Positions 3,402-6,254 of a stretch of 6,254 bases of DNA are shown here, one piece after another (the stretch's first letter is position 1; every line of letters starts with the position of its first letter). The position numbers and the translations under genes are program-made. The notes under the pieces were generated by a model. The model was not told the DNA's origin and did not search any database. It worked only from the letters and a program-made list of their open reading frames with translations. This DNA is from Giesbergeria sp. (lineage in GTDB: Bacteria > Pseudomonadota > Gammaproteobacteria > Burkholderiales > Burkholderiaceae_C), in contig JAGOCN010000111.1 in NCBI GenBank assembly GCA_017998735.1, positions 1 through 6,254 of the forward strand, given 5' to 3'.

Positions 3402-5870
3402 TCAGCCGTGCGGGCCGCCCCCACCGCGCTCCAGCAGGCTTTGCAAACCGCTGGCGCGCTGCGTGCGCTGCTGCACGGCGGCGGCCAGCAGGCCCGGCTG
3501 CGCCGCCACCAGCGTGAACGCCTGGCGCGCCCGCGTGATGCCGGTGTAGAGCAGTTCGCGCGTCAGCACCGCGCCAGCGCGCGGCGGCAGCACCAGCACG
3601 GTGTGCTCGAACTCGGAGCCCTGGCTTTTGTGCACCGTCATGGCAAAGGCGGTTTCCACATGCGCCAGCCGCCCGACGCCGACCGAACGCAGCTGCGCGC
3701 CATCGGCAAAGTACACGCGCAGGCCCGGCGCTGTGCCACTGCTGACCGCCGCTGAACCTGCGGCCGCTGCAAACGGGGCCGGCAGCGCCAGGCCCACATC
3801 GCCATTGAACACGCCCAGCGCCGGGTCGTTGCGCGTGACCATGACCGGCCGGCCGGCATACCACTCGCCGCGCACCTGCAGCAGGCCGGCGCTCTCCAGC
3901 GCGCCCTGCACTGCGCGGTTCAGGCCGGCGGCGCCCCACTCGCCGTCCCGCACCGCGCACAGCAGGCGAAAGCGGTCGAACGCGGCCAGCACGCGCAGCA
4001 CCCAGTCGGCATGCTGCACCGGGTCGGCGCCGCCGGGGCGCTGCGCCAGCAACTGCAAACAGCTGCCAAAGCAGGCCGGTGGCGCGTCCGCCGTGCTGCG
4101 GGGCGCATGGGCGCGGCCGTGCACCGCCAGCTGCAGCACGGCGGCGGGGGTGGTGCCTTCCTGGCTGTGCAGCGCGCCGCGGGTGTCGCTGGCCAGCAGC
4201 TGGCGCGCCGTGTAGTCATCGCCCGCGTTCACGGCACGCGCCAGCTGGCCGATGGGGCCGCCAAAGCGCCGGCTGGTGCGCAGCATGACGGTGTGCTGCG
4301 CCAGCGCCGGCGCGGTGGTGCTGCCGCCCTCCGGCTCCAGAAACGCCGCCGGCAGCGCCTGCCCGGTGGCGGCCAGCGCGTAGCGGGCGGTGTGCGCGCT
4401 GTAGCGGCCCGCCTCGGCATCGCGGCACAGGTCGCCCAGCACCGCGCCGGCCTCGACCGAGGCGAGCTGGTCCTTGTCGCCCAGCAGCACCAGGCGGGCG
4501 GTGGGCGGCAGCGCGGCCAGCAGGGCGGCCATCATTTCCAGGTGCACCATGGAGGCTTCGTCGACGATCAGCACGTCCACGTCCAGCGGGTTGCCGGCGT
4601 GGTGGCGGAACTGGCGGGTGTCGGGCCGCGCGCCCAGCAGCGCGTGCAGCGTGCGCGCCGCGCCCATGCGCTGGGTCAGCGCCGGCAGATCGAGCGCACC
4701 GCCCAGGCGCTGGTGCAGGCCGGTCAGCGCGGCGTCGATGGCCTGTTTGAGCCGCGCCGCCGCCTTGCCGGTGGGCGCGGCCAGCGCCACGCGCAGGCGC
4801 TCGGGCCGGGCATCGACGGCAAACAGCAATGCCAGCAGGCGCGCAGCGGTATAAGTTTTGCCGGTGCCCGGTCCGCCGGTGATGACCGACAGGCGCCCGC
4901 GCAGCGCCATGGCACAGGCGAGTTGCTGCCAGTCGGTGGGGTCGGCGTCTGGCAGCGCCGGCATGGCGGGCGCGCCTGACACGTTGGGCACGGCAGCCGC
5001 CAAGGCGCCGGCTTCGGGCGCAAACAGGCGCTCCAGCCAGGGTCGCAGGCGGGCAGCATCGGCATCGGCATCGGCATCGGCACCGGCACCTGTCTCAATA
5101 CCGACGTTCGCATCGGCGCCTGCAGCCGTGGCCACCACCGGGCTGGCCGTGCGCTCGCGCACCTGCTGCGCCACGGCGCCTTCGTAGCCCCAGTAGCGGC
5201 GCAGGTACAGCAGCGGCGCGGCCGGGGTGCCGCTCAGCACCAGCGGCTGGCCGACGTCCAGGGAGGCGTCACCACCACCACCACCCTCGTCACCACCCTC
5301 TGGCACCTGCAGCACCACGCCACTGGCCTGCAGCGCCGCATGCCAGTCGGATAGCTGTGCAGGCAAACCTGCCCACAGCAGCGCCAGCGCGTCCTGCGCT
5401 TCTGACTGCCAGGCCAGCACTGCGCCCGGCCGCGCCACCAGCGGCGCCAGCGGCAGGCAGGTGTGGCCGCGCCCTTCCATGTGCGCCAGCAATGCGGTGG
5501 CCACCAGCACGGCCGGCGGGGCCTGCGGGTCAAGCTCGGCGACAAAGGCCGCCATGGCGCTGTCGAGCTGCCGCAGCCAGCCCGCATCGCTCCACTGGCG
5601 CAGCGTGGCGAGCGTGCCGGCGACGGTGGCAGGTTCGGCGTCTGGCAGCGGTGCGGGCCGGGACAGGGCCGCAGGGGACTGCGGCGGTTCCGGTTCCGGT
5701 TCTGGTTCCGGTGTCGGTGCCAGCACTTCGGCAGGCGGAGGGAACAGCGCGGTTTGCGCTGCCACCGCTGGTGGCGTGTCCTGCAGCACGGCCGCGCCGT
5801 CGCCGTCGCCGTCGCCGTCGATATCGGGAAACAGGGGCAGCGAATAGGGGTCTTGGGAGATGGCGGTCAC
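3402..5870 (-). CDS. recD: RecD, exodeoxyribonuclease V (RecBCD) alpha subunit
   Basis: An 822-aa RecD, the 5'->3' SF1B helicase of RecBCD, which unwinds and resects double-strand DNA ends and loads RecA at Chi. Helicase motifs are complete: Walker A GGPGTGKT (332-339), IVDEAS (435-440), LLGDKDQL (462-469), LRTSRRFG (530-537), TVHKSQGSEF (745-754) and LLYTGITRAR (773-782). The N-terminal domain that contacts RecC begins around residue 85 (WLRQLDSAMAAFV, HMEGRGHTCLPLAPL). It is about 200 aa longer than E. coli RecD (608 aa). Part of the excess is low-complexity: GDGDGDG (19-25), alternating Glu-Pro (54-62), Gly-rich acidic (191-201) and Ala-Asp repeats (264-272). The start is uncertain: GTG at 5870 has only four sense codons after an in-frame stop and no clear ribosome binding site; later in-frame GTG codons (28, 36, 49) are possible. 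recB and recC are not visible; recD is followed by the DUF2946/copper module. Confidence 0.97.
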   Translation of the reverse strand: MTAISQDPYSLPLFPDIDGDGDGDGAAVLQDTPPAVAAQTALFPPPAEVLAPTPEPEPEPEPPQSPAALSRPAPLPDAEPATVAGTLATLRQWSDAGWLRQLDSAMAAFVAELDPQAPPAVLVATALLAHMEGRGHTCLPLAPLVARPGAVLAWQSEAQDALALLWAGLPAQLSDWHAALQASGVVLQVPEGGDEGGGGGDASLDVGQPLVLSGTPAAPLLYLRRYWGYEGAVAQQVRERTASPVVATAAGADANVGIETGAGADADADADAARLRPWLERLFAPEAGALAAAVPNVSGAPAMPALPDADPTDWQQLACAMALRGRLSVITGGPGTGKTYTAARLLALLFAVDARPERLRVALAAPTGKAAARLKQAIDAALTGLHQRLGGALDLPALTQRMGAARTLHALLGARPDTRQFRHHAGNPLDVDVLIVDEASMVHLEMMAALLAALPPTARLVLLGDKDQLASVEAGAVLGDLCRDAEAGRYSAHTARYALAATGQALPAAFLEPEGGSTTAPALAQHTVMLRTSRRFGGPIGQLARAVNAGDDYTARQLLASDTRGALHSQEGTTPAAVLQLAVHGRAHAPRSTADAPPACFGSCLQLLAQRPGGADPVQHADWVLRVLAAFDRFRLLCAVRDGEWGAAGLNRAVQGALESAGLLQVRGEWYAGRPVMVTRNDPALGVFNGDVGLALPAPFAAAAGSAAVSSGTAPGLRVYFADGAQLRSVGVGRLAHVETAFAMTVHKSQGSEFEHTVLVLPPRAGAVLTRELLYTGITRARQAFTLVAAQPGLLAAAVQQRTQRASGLQSLLERGGGGPHG
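5055..5081 (-). repeat. 6-bp tandem repeat inside recD (Ala-Asp)n
   Basis: Repeated ggcatc units code for alternating Ala-Asp at RecD residues 264-272. The stretch lies between the N-terminal domain and the Walker A helicase domain, a likely flexible linker. In-frame hexamer changes would alter length without frameshift. Confidence 0.8.
5685..5711 (-). repeat. 6-bp tandem repeat inside recD (Glu-Pro)n
   Basis: Repeated ggttcc/ggttct units on the plus strand code for alternating Pro-Glu at residues 54-62, in the non-conserved N-terminal extension. It is accompanied by a second hexamer repeat (cgccgt) at 5796-5819 coding for Asp-Gly pairs at residues 18-25. Confidence 0.8.
5796..5819 (-). repeat. 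6-bp tandem repeat inside recD (Asp-Gly)n
   Basis: Repeated cgccgt units code for Asp-Gly pairs at RecD residues 18-25, close to the predicted start. Low-complexity acidic N-terminal extension; if the true start is a later GTG this tract would be untranslated leader. Confidence 0.75.
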
Positions 5871-5944
5871 AGGCAGAGCGGCTCAGATCAGGTCAGGCAA
5901 AAGACGGTAAACCAGTTGGGCTTCTGGCTGGACGGAAGGCGAAA

Positions 5945-5957
5945 TGCCGGACCGGCA
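5945..5957. promoter_or_regulatory. 13-bp near-perfect palindrome upstream of recD
   Basis: tgccgg-a-ccggca is a perfect 6+1+6 inverted repeat 75-87 bp upstream of the recD start. It could be a protein-binding site or a small RNA hairpin (on the transcribed strand it is followed by TTT, too short for a confident terminator). A CATAAT -10-like hexamer lies just upstream of it but has no -35 partner. Confidence 0.35.
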
Positions 5958-5983
5958 CTGCCTCCAGTTTCAATTATGGATTT

Positions 5984-6047
5984 GAAGTAAAAACGGCCTC
6001 CAGCCCTTGCACAGCTTGCGCCAGCAGCTCCTTTTTCAATAGCAAAA
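5984..6047 (-). repeat. dispersed intergenic repeat, copy C
   Basis: Minus-strand TTTTGCTATTGAAAAAGGAG, CTGCTGGCGCAAGCTGTGC, then GGAGGCCGTTTTTACTTCAA. It forms a direct tandem pair with copy D: positions 5987-6064 and 6121-6198 align without gaps with 69 of 78 bases identical. T-runs occur near both ends when read on either strand, so a terminator role in both directions is conceivable. Confidence 0.8.
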
Positions 6048-6120
6048 TGCACTGCTGTGCGCAGCATGGCTGCAGCCCTGTCACGGTGCACATGCGCCAT
6101 CGGACAGTCCTGAATTTTGG

Positions 6121-6181
6121 GTAAAAACAGCCTCCAGCCCTTGTGCAGCCTGCGCCAGAAGCTCTTTTTTCAATAGCGAAA
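6121..6181 (-). repeat. dispersed intergenic repeat, copy D
   Basis: Minus-strand TTTCGCTATTGAAAAAAGAG, CTTCTGGCGCAGGCTGCAC, then GGAGGCTGTTTTTACC. Same orientation as copies A-C, and offset 134 bp from copy C with matching flanking sequence (atgcactgct). Short open frames across these copies, coding for HFAIEK- or ILLLKK-like peptides, are products of the repeat and not genes. Confidence 0.8.
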
Positions 6182-6254
6182 TGCACTGCTCTGCCCAGAC
6201 GCCCTGCAGGCCGGGCGCGGCACCCCTGCGCCAGCGGCTCAGGCCCGGTGGGCA

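Larger units (their letters stand above)
5871..6254. other. 384-bp spacer upstream of recD, no gene recognised
   Basis: Apart from repeat copies C and D and the 13-bp palindrome, I see nothing recognisable. A minus-strand gene entering from the right could end at the TGA at 6239-6241 (last residues AHRA), leaving 368 bp to recD, but only about four codons would be visible, so this cannot be tested here. In many relatives recB precedes recD closely, so this spacer is longer than expected. Confidence 0.5.

Noticed and set aside
1011..3755. Long plus-strand open frame of 914 codons, and another at 860-2083
   Set aside because: They run antisense across phaM, the copper chaperone, the DUF2946 gene and spacers. 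The translations are Ala/Arg/Gly-rich without recognisable motifs, and repeats and signal sequences of the true genes lie on the other strand. These are GC-driven shadows.
5965..5983. CATAAT as a recD promoter -10
   Set aside because: No -35-like hexamer lies at a suitable distance; the upstream bases belong to repeat copy C.
2691..6181. The four repeats as a CRISPR array
   Set aside because: The copies are diverged, about 60 bp long, unevenly spaced and separated by genes, with no cas genes nearby.
5888..6186. Short minus-strand ORFs of 70 codons in the recD upstream spacer
   Set aside because: Both are translations of repeat copies C and D (matching HFAIEK and CTRAGG peptides appear in each), so they reflect the repeat and not a gene.

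Overview
The window is GC-rich. Its gene content (PhaM, PCu(A)C chaperone, DUF2946 protein, FIST protein, long RecD) and a family of intergenic repeats of the 'GCTATTRAAA...GCTGCTGGCGC...' type suggest a betaproteobacterium, most likely family Comamonadaceae (Acidovorax/Alicycliphilus-like). This assignment rests on recognition, not on a search. All five convincing genes lie on the minus strand, so transcription runs from right to left; the long plus-strand open frames are GC-rich shadows.

In transcription order: (1) 5871-6254 is a spacer holding two tandem copies of a ~60-bp repeat; any upstream gene lies outside or ends at the right edge. (2) recD, 3402-5870, encodes the RecBCD 5'->3' helicase subunit and is unusually long because of low-complexity insertions. 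(3) 3116-3401 holds a third repeat copy, two inverted repeats and a TACAAT -10-like box immediately before (4) a 120-aa DUF2946 protein, 2753-3115, with a CPLC motif and a C-terminal RGPP near its stop. (5) 2466-2752 is a leader containing a fourth repeat copy and a C-rich, G-poor stretch. (6) A PCu(A)C periplasmic copper chaperone with a complete metal motif follows, 1905-2465. (7) phaM, 902-1801, encodes the polyhydroxyalkanoate granule/nucleoid linker protein. (8) A FIST-domain protein, 1-724, is cut by the left edge.

The most interesting part is the copper module. DUF2946 proteins have been described in Bordetella pertussis as CruR, a copper-sensing upstream ORF: a CXXC motif senses copper, a C-terminal RAPP-type motif arrests the ribosome, and Rho terminates transcription before the next gene. 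Here the DUF2946 gene has CXXC and RGPP, is followed by a 287-bp gap whose last 55 nt contain 22 C and 8 G, and precedes a copper chaperone gene whose signal peptide carries a repeated cysteine motif. This fits a CruR-type attenuator controlling PCu(A)C, here with a dispersed repeat starting right after the DUF2946 stop codon. The remaining genes (RecD: DNA repair; PhaM: carbon storage; FIST: sensing) have no evident functional link to it.
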